Assembly: GCA_013152655.1 (NCBI GenBank)
Contig: JAADFW010000007.1
Location: 1 to 37,747, forward strand
Source: Chlorobiota bacterium
GTDB lineage: Bacteria > Bacteroidota > Bacteroidia > Bacteroidales > B39-G9
Direction of reading: 5' to 3'
DNA: 37,747 bases
The position numbers and the translations under genes are program-made. The notes under the pieces are model-generated. The model was not told the origin of the DNA, searched no databases, and worked only from the letters and a program-made list of their open reading frames with translations. Below are positions 26,101 to 37,017 of this stretch, piece by piece. Position 1 is the first letter of the stretch. Every line of letters begins with the position of its first letter.

Positions 26101-27035
26101 TTATCAGGCAATCCATCAGTTTTATCTAATTTGTTTAGAAATTCGCCCTTTGAATTAAAAAACAGCACTCCTCCACGCATAGTTCCAATAGCAAATAAGC
26201 TATCGTTAATATTAATTTCAGAATAAATTCTATTTTCTTTAAGATAATCTAAAAAGTTAGTTTTAAACTGGTTTATAAAAAGATTTGAATCAATTTCAGC
26301 AGCATATTTTTCAGAATAGTGCTCAATCAAATCGTAGTTATAAAGCCATATTTTATTATTGGTTAAAAATAGAAGCTTGTTTTCTTTAAATGGTAAAATA
26401 GACACTAATCCTCTTTCAGGTATCAAATATTTAGTAAAAGGCAGTTTTAATAAAGTGTCTTTATCTACTTTAAACATGCCTTTTTTTCTATTGAAAAGCA
26501 TTAGGCTTTTATTTTGTTCAAATCCATAATAATTTTCAGAATCACTAACTAAAATTGATATTTTATCCTGATACCATCTATAAACACAATGTAATGTTAC
26601 AAAATAAACACCGGTAGAAGTAACTTTAACTTTCCAAACATCTGTAAAAACATTATGTAATGAATCAATAAGTGGTTTTAAAGAATAATACCTTATTTCT
26701 CCAATAGAATCGCAGGCTAAATAACCAAATTCACCGGTTGCACCAACATAAATTCTTCCAATACTGTCAATGTCTAACGAACGTACGCCAGAATTGTTTG
26801 AAACACTAATAAGATGCCATTTACTTCCATCAAATTCAATAATTCCTGAAGTAGTGCCAAAATACATAACTCCCCGTTTATCCTGAACAATATCCCATAT
26901 TTGATTATATGCAAATTCTTCTACATCATTGTAAACTTTAATAAATGGCCTGCCGTTTTTGTAGCTTTCCTGCGATACAGAGAATTGTGTATTTAAAATA
27001 ATAATTAGAAATAATATGAATTTTATTTTTTTCAA
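23181..27035 (-). CDS. Propeller/Y_Y_Y/PAS sensor with SpoIIE-type phosphatase domain
   Basis: This 1284-aa protein has a signal peptide (about 1-21), a long periplasmic region of two-component-regulator-type propeller repeats (about 40-700; for example GVMYFGTTSGIIEFDG and DLWVGTNSGIVRIE), a Y_Y_Y domain (about 715-785), one membrane helix (about 790-812), a coiled coil rich in Glu/Lys/Gln, a PAS domain (about 870-990; IMDAHGKFLWINEGF) and a C-terminal SpoIIE/PP2C-type phosphatase (about 1030-1280). The phosphatase metal residues are all visible: SGDFFW, DCTGHGVPGAFMSMIG, FSDGYKDQFG, QIDDVMVIG. It should sense something in the periplasm and dephosphorylate a cytoplasmic partner, often an anti-sigma antagonist; no such partner is encoded here. 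It follows its paralogue by 11 bases. Confidence 0.92.
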   Translation of the reverse strand: MKKIKFILFLIIILNTQFSVSQESYKNGRPFIKVYNDVEEFAYNQIWDIVQDKRGVMYFGTTSGIIEFDGSKWHLISVSNNSGVRSLDIDSIGRIYVGATGEFGYLACDSIGEIRYYSLKPLIDSLHNVFTDVWKVKVTSTGVYFVTLHCVYRWYQDKISILVSDSENYYGFEQNKSLMLFNRKKGMFKVDKDTLLKLPFTKYLIPERGLVSILPFKENKLLFLTNNKIWLYNYDLIEHYSEKYAAEIDSNLFINQFKTNFLDYLKENRIYSEININDSLFAIGTMRGGVLFFNSKGEFLNKLDKTDGLPDNTILSLYLDSFNDLWVGTNSGIVRIEINSPVTYFDDKDGIEGSILSFSFYQNELYVGTMNGIYKMIEKSQNHLKKEKFELISEHKASCWDFYEYKNILFTSGYDGLAIIKQNKVQEKIKTPPVFCFGQTRKFPNHIFIGMTNSFGYFQVKDSLNSSMPSIGYFKKLDKINETIRLITSDKNDNLWITSEYQGIYNIEFKNDNIDNYIVTNYDTTDGLPQMDFNYVFNIEDKILVGTSKGLYQVIKSENSAKPYRIIPDSSYGKVFADENNYIGDIAKDKNDNLWISASFGMGPVYKTKNNTFIWDTIPFIKAESYTLNFPNKDVLWSNSSKKIYRYDLNTKYDFYNAFNAFIKKVIVGKDSILMSGSFYNSKISFENKNYLPGLNQPNSLKPEIKYKNNSLTFYFSAANYFDSKKLYYSFILKGFDKEWSNWIDENKKEYTNLPEGEYEFIVKAKDLYSQISRESKYTFTILPPWYRTIYSYFAYLIIISFIFYLVITLNTQRLKAANLKLERIVKERTAEIEKQKENILERNAEIIEQKEEIAKQAKQLEITNIELEKLSIVASKTDNAVVIMDAHGKFLWINEGFKRMYGFSFEEMIKERGDNIFDTSSNVYVKDLIHTCVKEKKTVIYESMIISRQGNKIWAQTTLTPIIDDYGNVSKLIAIDTDIGQLKTAEIEISNQKEELQAQSEMLSEINNELEKTNILITDSISYAQRIQEAILPSEDIIKNYFSESFVFFKPKDIVSGDFFWFLKPETDEWEKANNKVFFAAVDCTGHGVPGAFMSMIGNTLLNDIVGKEKIFKPSEILSKLNSGIINLLSQSKNSGDSQDDGMDITICKFDPDMEELEIALANHTAYISKNGELTSIEGDIFSIGGFFAKRFKPKFKDHIIETNEDTILYLFSDGYKDQFGGKNKQKFIETRFKKMFEDNMHKSMAEQYKIVEQTFTNWKGINKQIDDVMVIGIKFTDLKYED

Positions 27036-27046
27036 CCGTTTATATT

Positions 27047-30000
27047 TTACAAATTTCTTTTACTAATTTTTAAGCCTATTACCAATATATCATCAACTTG
27101 TTCTGCATTTCCTTTCCATTCTTCAAATTTACTATCTAAAATTGATTTTTGCTTCTTTAGTGGAACATTTTGTATATTTAATAGTAATTTTTTAAAATTA
27201 TGTGATTTGAATTTCTTATCATTAATTCCTCCAAACTGGTCAGAATATCCATCGGTAAATAAATAAATTGTGTCTTCTTCTTTAATCTTTATTCTATTAT
27301 TTGTAAAAGGCATTTCTGATAGTCTGTGTCTGCCAATAGGCATTTTATCAGGTTTTATTTCAGTTAAATTTCCATTGTTTATTATTATTAAAGGATTATT
27401 AGCACCTGCATATTGAAGTTCCATTTTTGATTCGTCAATAACACAAAGTGCCATGTCCATGCCATCTCTTGCTTCATTGTCATCAATAGAATGTTGTAAG
27501 CTTAAAATGATTGTATCACGCAAATGGTTTAAGATTTCATTTGCTTTTAATACTTTTTTGCTATTTACAATTTCGTTTAAAAAAGAGATGCCGATAAGGC
27601 TCATAAAAGCCCCGGGCACTCCATGCCCGGTACAATCGGCAGCAGCAATTACAATTTTCTTATCTCTTTTAGAAAACCAGTAGAAATCGCCACTTACAAT
27701 ATCTCTTGGCTTATATAGAATGAAATAGTCATTTATTAATTTATTAATTAGTTCGTTTGAAGGTAAAAGTGCTTTTTGAATTCTTTTTGCATAAATTATA
27801 CTATCGGTTATTTCTTGCTTTTGTTGTTTTATTTCATCTCTTTGAGAAATAGCAATGTCACGTTGCGTCCTAATTTCATCTCTTTGTATTTCAATTTTTC
27901 TTTCAGCTTCTTTTAGTTTAGTAATGTCAGAATCAATGGCAACTAATTTTACAATTTCTCCGGCTTCATTTAAAATAGGTGTTAAAGTTGTTTGAGCCCA
28001 GATTTTTTCTCCGGTAATTGTAGTGTTTAAAGATTCATAAATTATTGCTTTTTTATCGCCAAACCAAATGCTAATTAAGTCTTTTATATTTAAATTTGAA
28101 CTGGCTCCAATAATATTCCTGTCTTTTTCTTTAATTAGTTGCTCAAAATTATATCCATACAATCTTGTAAAACCTTCATTTATCCATTCAAAATTTCCTT
28201 TCGGATCCATTATTACAATAGCATTATCTGTTTCTCTGGCAACAATTGATAATTTTTCGAGCTCTTTATTAGTATGTATTAATTTGTCAGTTTGTGCTTT
28301 AATTTCCTCTTTTTGTTGCTCAATTTCCGAAGTACGGCCTAAAATTATTTTTTCAAGTCTTATATTTGTTAAGCGCAATCTTTTTGAATAGGCTTCTAAC
28401 CCATAAAAAGCAATTGATATAATTAATATTCCATATAAAATAAATGCTAACAAAGTTCTGTACCAAGGTGGCTTAATAGTAAATGTGAATTTTGCTTCAA
28501 TCCCATTCACATCAAAAATATTTTTTGCTTTAACTATAAAAGTGTATGTGCCTTCCGGAAGGTTTGTATAATCCTTTTTATTTTCTTTACTCCAGCCTGT
28601 CCATTGCTTGTCAAATCCTTCCAGTTTATACTGAAATAAATTCGATTGCTCATTTTCAAATGTAGGTGCTGAAAATTCAAATTGAATAGAATTATAATTG
28701 TATGCCAAAGCAGACTTGGTGATTATATTTTGTCCTTTAAATTTACCGTTCGAGAAACTTGTTTTATCATTGCCATAAAAAATAATTGAATCGTTAGTAA
28801 TGGTAACTTTTCTAATTAGCGCATAATAATTAGGGAAAAAGCTACTTCTATTATTAAAATTATATCGAAACAGAGCTTCTTTAGATGAAAACCATGGAAT
28901 GCCATTTTTTTCAATAAAAATGTTTTCTATGTTAATACCAGATATTCTTTTCATAGGAAATGAAAGTAATTCCTTTTTTACTCCGTCATTGTGAATATAT
29001 TTATAAACGCCATGGTTTGTGCCAAACCAGATATTATTTTGTTTATCTTGCTGCAAAGCCGTAATTAAAATTGAGTCTTTTGTGAAATTTAATATAAACG
29101 AAGTGTCAGGAATAAATTTTACATTTTTTGGGTCAGATGAAACAAGAGAGGGGGCATCTATTTTATACAAACCTTTATTGGTGGTTACAACTATTTTACC
29201 ATTTAAATTATATACTTTATTTGCATCATTAGCAGGTAAGCCATTATTTACATTATACCTGTACACTTCAAACTCAGATAAATTTTCTTCGTCTCCAAAT
29301 TTTAAATAAGTAATTCCATTAAAGGCAGTACTAATCCATAAATCGCCACTATTATCAACACATAATAATCTAATGTCTTCCTTAAAGTCAGCAACCTGCC
29401 CTTCATCAATAAATTTTATTGTATCGTTAGCGTTAAAATTGGCTTTTATAGCTGATATTCCAGCAGGATGGCCTAAGAAAACTCTTCCGGCAACTCTTTT
29501 TGAAGGTTTCATACTATAACATCCATATAATGGAATAACCTCAGCAATTTTAGTTTTGTCATATATCTGAACAATATTTCTAAGGCTTGAAACAAGAAGT
29601 ATTTCTTTGTCTTGCTTTTTATTTTTTATTGGGCAAAAATCAAGCACATAATTATATTTTTTGCTTAACGGGACTATCATTCTTGGCTTATTGGCTTCTT
29701 TAATATTAAAGTCTGATAAGTGATAAATACCTATTGAAGTTCCAATATATAGATGATTTTGAAAAATTGTTCCTGAAATTAAAGTGCCTTCTAATCCATT
29801 AATACTACTAAATTGAGTAAATGCAGAGTTTATTTCAATTTTTGAAATTCCTCTTTCCTGGGTAACCCACATATTTTCATTCTTATCGAGGTATAGGAAA
29901 TAAACATCATTGGCTAATAACCCTTTCGATTTATTAAGAATATTAACTAATTCTCCAAAAGAATTTATAATAACAACACCACCTTGCAATGTGGCGAAAG

Positions 30001-30841
30001 CATAATTATTATTGTTTAATTTAATTCCATAATATAGATTATTTTGTTTTAAATAATCATCTACTTTAGTCTTGAATGGCCTAATTGAGTCAATAGTATT
30101 TAATTTATTTTTATCGAAAATATAAAGTCCGTCATGCCTGGTGCCAAGGATAAATTTATTGTTCGCAATTTCCATGAAAACATAAACATTTTTCTTTGAA
30201 ACACTTTTGCATAAATTGTTAGAAATCAAACTGTCATTAATAATTGTACAAATTCCATATTTTGAATCAATTACATAAAGGCTATCTCTAATTTTGAATC
30301 CTCTAAAATCATGAATAGCAGGATTAATTTTAATTTTAATAAGAGAATCATTAAAATATCTGAAAATATTATTTCTTCCGGCAAAATAATATATACCGTG
30401 AGTTGTGTTGTAAACCCTCCAAACTGAATTAAAATTTATACTTTTTAGCCGGCCAGAAAGAGAAACGTATTGATAATTACCTATATTGTTAGAATAAAAA
30501 TAGCCAAATTCGCCCGATGCACCTATAAAAATTTTATTTTTCTCTCCAATTGTAATAGTTCTGACAGCTGAATTATTTTTAACTTTTAATAATCGCCAAT
30601 TTACTCCGTCGTATTCAAGTAAGCCTTCGGTATTTCCAAAAAGCATTATTCCGCGTTTGTCCTGGCATGCTGCCCAGTTTTGAGGGCTATACTTGTATAT
30701 TTTTGAGGAATAGTTTTGTATAAAAGGTAGTCCTACTTGTGTTTGTGAATTTGCTGTTTTGTAACTAAAAAAAATGAAACAAAGAATCACAAACATCAAT
30801 ATTTTAATACTGGCTTTATTTTTTATTTCAATAGAAATCAA
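27047..30841 (-). CDS. Paralogous propeller/Y_Y_Y/PAS/SpoIIE sensor phosphatase
   Basis: This 1264-aa protein has the same layout as the next gene on this strand: N-terminal signal, propeller repeats (GIMLFGNTEGLLEYDGVNW, NMWVTQERGISKIE), Y_Y_Y (FDKQWTGWSKENKKDYTNLP), membrane helix (about 797-815), coiled coil, PAS (IMDPKGNFEWINEGF) and SpoIIE phosphatase (about 1035-1260) with SGDFYW, DCTGHGVPGAFMSLIG, FTDGYSDQFG and QVDDILVIG. The match to its neighbour is strongest in the PAS, Y_Y_Y and phosphatase parts and weaker in the propeller, as expected of duplicates that sense different signals. The frame opens with TTG at 30841; the first ATG is at 30796 and would give a signal peptide without a basic N terminus, so TTG is plausible. 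Confidence 0.91.
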   Translation of the reverse strand: MISIEIKNKASIKILMFVILCFIFFSYKTANSQTQVGLPFIQNYSSKIYKYSPQNWAACQDKRGIMLFGNTEGLLEYDGVNWRLLKVKNNSAVRTITIGEKNKIFIGASGEFGYFYSNNIGNYQYVSLSGRLKSINFNSVWRVYNTTHGIYYFAGRNNIFRYFNDSLIKIKINPAIHDFRGFKIRDSLYVIDSKYGICTIINDSLISNNLCKSVSKKNVYVFMEIANNKFILGTRHDGLYIFDKNKLNTIDSIRPFKTKVDDYLKQNNLYYGIKLNNNNYAFATLQGGVVIINSFGELVNILNKSKGLLANDVYFLYLDKNENMWVTQERGISKIEINSAFTQFSSINGLEGTLISGTIFQNHLYIGTSIGIYHLSDFNIKEANKPRMIVPLSKKYNYVLDFCPIKNKKQDKEILLVSSLRNIVQIYDKTKIAEVIPLYGCYSMKPSKRVAGRVFLGHPAGISAIKANFNANDTIKFIDEGQVADFKEDIRLLCVDNSGDLWISTAFNGITYLKFGDEENLSEFEVYRYNVNNGLPANDANKVYNLNGKIVVTTNKGLYKIDAPSLVSSDPKNVKFIPDTSFILNFTKDSILITALQQDKQNNIWFGTNHGVYKYIHNDGVKKELLSFPMKRISGINIENIFIEKNGIPWFSSKEALFRYNFNNRSSFFPNYYALIRKVTITNDSIIFYGNDKTSFSNGKFKGQNIITKSALAYNYNSIQFEFSAPTFENEQSNLFQYKLEGFDKQWTGWSKENKKDYTNLPEGTYTFIVKAKNIFDVNGIEAKFTFTIKPPWYRTLLAFILYGILIISIAFYGLEAYSKRLRLTNIRLEKIILGRTSEIEQQKEEIKAQTDKLIHTNKELEKLSIVARETDNAIVIMDPKGNFEWINEGFTRLYGYNFEQLIKEKDRNIIGASSNLNIKDLISIWFGDKKAIIYESLNTTITGEKIWAQTTLTPILNEAGEIVKLVAIDSDITKLKEAERKIEIQRDEIRTQRDIAISQRDEIKQQKQEITDSIIYAKRIQKALLPSNELINKLINDYFILYKPRDIVSGDFYWFSKRDKKIVIAAADCTGHGVPGAFMSLIGISFLNEIVNSKKVLKANEILNHLRDTIILSLQHSIDDNEARDGMDMALCVIDESKMELQYAGANNPLIIINNGNLTEIKPDKMPIGRHRLSEMPFTNNRIKIKEEDTIYLFTDGYSDQFGGINDKKFKSHNFKKLLLNIQNVPLKKQKSILDSKFEEWKGNAEQVDDILVIGLKISKRNL

Positions 30842-31084
30842 TTAAATCTTAATTTAGAAATAATAAGAAACACAATTAGTTAAAAACTAATACCTTATTT
30901 TTTAAATATACAATTTTCTTACTTAGTATAAAAGGGATATTTATAATTATATGCTATCTGTATGCTAGTTCTTAAAGTGTACTATATATTTATTCTACTT
31001 ATTTTATATGGTTATTTTGATAATATTGCTGGTTGCTTTTGTTATATTGAATAGTATGAATTATGAATTTAACTAAAGCATACT

Positions 31085-32935
31085 TCAATTATTTGAAGCA
31101 CTTAACTTAATTCCAATTACTAAAATATCATCTATTTGTTTATTATTTCCCTTCCACGAATTTAAAGTCATATCAAGAATTACTGCTTGCTCATTCATAG
31201 TAAGTTTGTTATTTTCTACTAATAATTCTTCAAACTGTGAACTTAAAAATTTTTTATTATGAATTCCGCCAAATTGGTCAATATAGCCATCGGAAAACAT
31301 ATATAATGCAGTATTACTATTGCTGTAGTTTATTGTGTAGTTTGTAAATTCATCGTCTTGCTTTAATGCAAATGTGCCACCTACTGTATATATATCGCCT
31401 GTTAAATGTTTTAATTTATCATTTTCAATAATTATAGCGGTTTGATTTGCCATAGCTATCTGGAGTTCGTTATTTTCTATGTCAATACAACATAATGACA
31501 TTTCCATGCCATCTTCCTGGAAATGATCGCCTGTTGAACCTTGGTTAAGTGTAAAAATAATGCCTTTGCTAAGTTCCTTTAATATTTTAGATGGTTTGTA
31601 AATATTTTTTTCATTTACTATTTCATTGAGTAGGGTATTTCCAATCATTGACATGAAAGCTCCGGGTACACCATGTCCGGTACAATCAACTTCAGCTATA
31701 AATATTTTGTTTTCTTTTTCTGAAAACCAATAAAAATCACCGCTTACAATATCTCTTGGCTTATAATAAATAAAAGAATCTGGCAAATGTTTTTTTATCC
31801 TTTCTTCATAAGGTAATATTGCTTCCTGAATCCGGCTGGCATAACTTATACTGTCTAAAATTTGAATATTTTTTTTCTCTAATTTTTTATTGGTATGCTC
31901 TAACTCTTTTCTTTGTTCATTTATTTTTTCTTTTTGTTTAATTAGGGTTAAATTTTGCTCTTCGAGCAATTTATTATTTTTAAGTTTTTGCCTGTATAGG
32001 CGTAACACTATAATAGTAAACCCTAAAACTATAATTAAGCCTAAAATGCCCGATTTAATTAAATTATTCCTGTTTTTTATAAGGGCTTCCTTTTCTTTTA
32101 TCTCTAATTCATTAATTTCATTTTCTTTGTTTAATAAATTTATCTGAAGCATTCGTTCTTTACTAATAGTCTTTGCTTCTTCTAATGATGCAATAGTCGT
32201 TTTAAGTTCTTTTTCCTTTTTGTTTTTTTCATTTTCAGCTTGTTTAGTCCTGTCTTCCAAATGCATCATTTTAACTTTATTCTCTTCGTCCTGAATATGT
32301 TTTTGTAAAGAAGAATAATAATTAAAGTATTCCATTGATTTGGTTGTGTTGCCAAGCTTTTCATAATATTCGGTAAGCATAATATAGCAACTTAGCATTA
32401 AGTGCATATCATTTAATTCAGCAGCTATATCTAATGCTTTTTGTGCATAGTCTAACGCCAGATCATATTTTTGCAAATAGCTATAAGCAATTGCAACATT
32501 ATTATAGCCTAAAGAAATCTCCTTTTTATCTCCTGCATCTTTACAAATGCTTAATCCCTTTTTAAAATATTCCAGCGACTGGGCATAATTTTCTAAATCG
32601 CTGTATATCATCCCAAGATTATTATAAATTACTTTTTTAGCATTTATATTTCCTGTCTTTTCAAAACAATTAACGGCATCTTTAAAATAATTTATTGCTT
32701 CAGAAAAATAATTTGCATTCCAATAAATATAGGCAACTTTTGTAATGTAATGTGAAGCTTGATTGTAATTGTCAGATATTTTATATTTTTTTATTTCTTC
32801 TTTATAATCTTGAATTAATTGTTGATTTTTATCTGACAGATTTAATTTTTCCGGTTGTGAAAAGGAATTGAGTGGAATAATTATATTCAGCCAAAGCAAA
32901 CTAAAAAGTACTATAAAAGTAAACTTGTTATGCAT
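31085..32935 (-). CDS. TPR-containing membrane SpoIIE-type phosphatase
   Basis: This 616-aa protein has an N-terminal signal sequence (about 1-27), tetratricopeptide repeats in the periplasmic part (about 57-207, for example NNLGMIYSDLENYAQSLEYF), a long Lys/Glu coiled coil (about 210-292), one membrane helix (about 293-314) and a second coiled coil. The C-terminal SpoIIE/PP2C phosphatase (about 370-612) keeps Asp400 in SGDFYW, Asp417 in DCTGHG, FSDGYIDQFG and QIDDILVIG. The phosphatase closely resembles those of the two giant sensors that follow, so all three may act on the same kind of partner from different inputs. It starts 84 bases after gyrB. Confidence 0.92.
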   Translation of the reverse strand: MHNKFTFIVLFSLLWLNIIIPLNSFSQPEKLNLSDKNQQLIQDYKEEIKKYKISDNYNQASHYITKVAYIYWNANYFSEAINYFKDAVNCFEKTGNINAKKVIYNNLGMIYSDLENYAQSLEYFKKGLSICKDAGDKKEISLGYNNVAIAYSYLQKYDLALDYAQKALDIAAELNDMHLMLSCYIMLTEYYEKLGNTTKSMEYFNYYSSLQKHIQDEENKVKMMHLEDRTKQAENEKNKKEKELKTTIASLEEAKTISKERMLQINLLNKENEINELEIKEKEALIKNRNNLIKSGILGLIIVLGFTIIVLRLYRQKLKNNKLLEEQNLTLIKQKEKINEQRKELEHTNKKLEKKNIQILDSISYASRIQEAILPYEERIKKHLPDSFIYYKPRDIVSGDFYWFSEKENKIFIAEVDCTGHGVPGAFMSMIGNTLLNEIVNEKNIYKPSKILKELSKGIIFTLNQGSTGDHFQEDGMEMSLCCIDIENNELQIAMANQTAIIIENDKLKHLTGDIYTVGGTFALKQDDEFTNYTINYSNSNTALYMFSDGYIDQFGGIHNKKFLSSQFEELLVENNKLTMNEQAVILDMTLNSWKGNNKQIDDILVIGIKLSASNN

Positions 32936-33019
32936 TTATTACATCGTAAAAACAAAGAATTTATAAAGTTAGGTAAAAAAAAATTAATCAAAAATTAATT
33001 GATTTATTAACGCAAAGCA

Positions 33020-35002
<1,983 letters not shown>

Positions 35003-35112
35003 TTATTAACTTTTATTGTTTTCATTAAATAATTTTCGGGGTTATATTTCTTCAAAACAAGGGAAAGAAAACTCGTCTGCACATAGAAAATTTCATCATT
35101 CAGGTTAAATAA

Positions 35113-35120
35113 CAAAGATA
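35113..35120 (-). promoter_or_regulatory. Candidate -7 element (TATCTTTG) for gyrB
   Basis: On the - strand TATCTTTG fits TAnnTTTG and lies 122 bases before the gyrB ATG, in the 288-base spacer between the barrel gene and gyrB. I see no properly spaced -33 element and nothing else in this spacer. Confidence 0.3.
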
Positions 35121-35278
35121 CTAATTTTAAGGGTATTTTAAGCATTTTATAGAATTCAAAATGCCTAATTTATCAACATATTTTTTAACAAATTATTGAA
35201 TAGTAAAAATTTATTAACTTCTTAAGTTTAAACTCAATGAAGAATATTATTGTATTTCAGGAAATAAACGGAACCATT

Positions 35279-36991
35279 TTATAATGAGTATGTTATGCCG
35301 GCCATAAAATTAAATCGTTCGGTAGGATAATAATTCCACTGCTGGTATTTTATTGCACCTATATTATTCAGTTTTAAAAAAGCCGATAATTTTTTGGAGT
35401 AGCGGTATTCTAATCCTAAATTAACATCTACAATTCCATTAAGTGTGCCTGCTTTTTCAATGGGTTTGTATATTTTTACATATCTTTTACTTATTGCAAA
35501 AACGTTAAAATCGACCAATATTTTATTTTTAATATTATATCGGGTATTAAACGATATTTTATAGTTTGGCTTATGCCAGGCATATGGTAAAGAGTCTAAA
35601 TCATAATAATTATAATTTCCTTTTATCAGAAAATTCAATCGTTCACCTTGTTTGTAAGAGATTTCGCCTACAAAATTTACAAGGTTTAAATCATCGTATT
35701 CAACGGTAAACAAATTTTCACTATAATGTACCGTATCATTTACATAGAAATACATATTCTTAATGTCTGAATAGTTTACTCTAAAATTAAATGACATGTT
35801 TGAACTGAAATTTCCTCTGACACCACCTGAAATTATTTTATTGTATTCGGTTGATTTAACATTAACCGGAAATAAAAAATATGGATTTTCAAATAGCATT
35901 TTTTTAAAACTGTTAATTTCTATTTTTCCCTGATATTCAAAATATGGAATAAAAAAGTAATCTATTACATTGTAATGTATGCTTAGGTGTGGGTAAAAAT
36001 GATATTTTGTATCTTCTAATTCATAATATGTATTTACTCCTGCTTTTATTTGCCATTTTGGCCCAAATGCTCCTATCCAGGGATTAAATTTTACTAATGT
36101 ATTTACAAAAGGCAACTGGTTATCTATTTTCGGGTTGTTTACAACAGATGAGTTTGCAATGGATTTATTGTAAGTTTCTATGCGAGAATCTATTCCGGTA
36201 AATTCATTATCGAAAAAATAATTTATTTTAACATTTAAATCAATATTTTGTTCTGATATTTTGTTTATATCTTGCATGTATCCATAGGCTAAACTCAAAT
36301 CGTAGTTAGCATTTAACGAGTCAAGGTAGTTACTCTCCAGGCGTATTTTACCAACAATATCATTAATTTGTTGTTTGTCCATATTTTTCTTTATTGACGG
36401 GGGGTAAACAAAGTAAGTCTTTTCAGGATTATAACCGTATAAAAAGTAACTGTTGTTTTTGTAATCAATAATTCCGGAAAGTGTTTTATCTTTTAAAAAT
36501 CGTTTTCCCGATAAATCCAATGTATTTTCTCTAAAACCTGAAAATATTTTCCGTCCCTTTTCATTTTTAATTCTACCTGATGATGAGAAATGCTTAAAAT
36601 TGGTTTGATAAGAGTATTTTTTTGCATATTTACTGTCATAATAAATATCTACTAAAGAAGTTAAATAATTGCCAAATCCCAATTTAAAATAACTGTTATA
36701 TAGTTTCTTTAATGGTTCGCCAATTAGTTTTGCAGCATGAATTGGTTCAACATTATAGTTTATTTTTAACGGATATGATTTTAGTTTATATTCAAATTCA
36801 GGCAATACTTCAAGTGTGTCAACTATTTTTGGCATTATATTTAATTTATATGCATCAGAAATAGATGCTTCATATGGTTTTACTACCCTAACTTCTTTTT
36901 TTAATTCTTCCTGAGAAAATATGGGGTTATATAAAAGAAATATAAGCGAGATTAAAATCAATAACTTTAATGGAAATATAGGTTGTTTCAT
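35279..36991 (-). CDS. Outer-membrane beta-barrel protein, TonB-receptor-like without plug
   Basis: This 570-aa protein has a signal peptide (about 1-26, ending PIFSQ) and then a long run of alternating, aromatic-rich strands typical of a large outer-membrane barrel (YFKLGFGNYLTSLVDIYYD, SGIIDYKNNSYFLYGY, INYFFDNEFTGIDSRIETY), ending in FNFMAGITYSL, a normal C-terminal strand. No TonB plug motif is visible, so it is probably a receptor-like porin or a barrel scaffold rather than a TonB-driven transporter. The TPR gene that ends 26 bases upstream on this strand is likely co-transcribed and may be its periplasmic partner. The cargo or role is unknown. Confidence 0.82.
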   Translation of the reverse strand: MKQPIFPLKLLILISLIFLLYNPIFSQEELKKEVRVVKPYEASISDAYKLNIMPKIVDTLEVLPEFEYKLKSYPLKINYNVEPIHAAKLIGEPLKKLYNSYFKLGFGNYLTSLVDIYYDSKYAKKYSYQTNFKHFSSSGRIKNEKGRKIFSGFRENTLDLSGKRFLKDKTLSGIIDYKNNSYFLYGYNPEKTYFVYPPSIKKNMDKQQINDIVGKIRLESNYLDSLNANYDLSLAYGYMQDINKISEQNIDLNVKINYFFDNEFTGIDSRIETYNKSIANSSVVNNPKIDNQLPFVNTLVKFNPWIGAFGPKWQIKAGVNTYYELEDTKYHFYPHLSIHYNVIDYFFIPYFEYQGKIEINSFKKMLFENPYFLFPVNVKSTEYNKIISGGVRGNFSSNMSFNFRVNYSDIKNMYFYVNDTVHYSENLFTVEYDDLNLVNFVGEISYKQGERLNFLIKGNYNYYDLDSLPYAWHKPNYKISFNTRYNIKNKILVDFNVFAISKRYVKIYKPIEKAGTLNGIVDVNLGLEYRYSKKLSAFLKLNNIGAIKYQQWNYYPTERFNFMAGITYSL

Positions 36992-37017
36992 TGTTCTTAT
37001 TATTATTAATTTTATGG

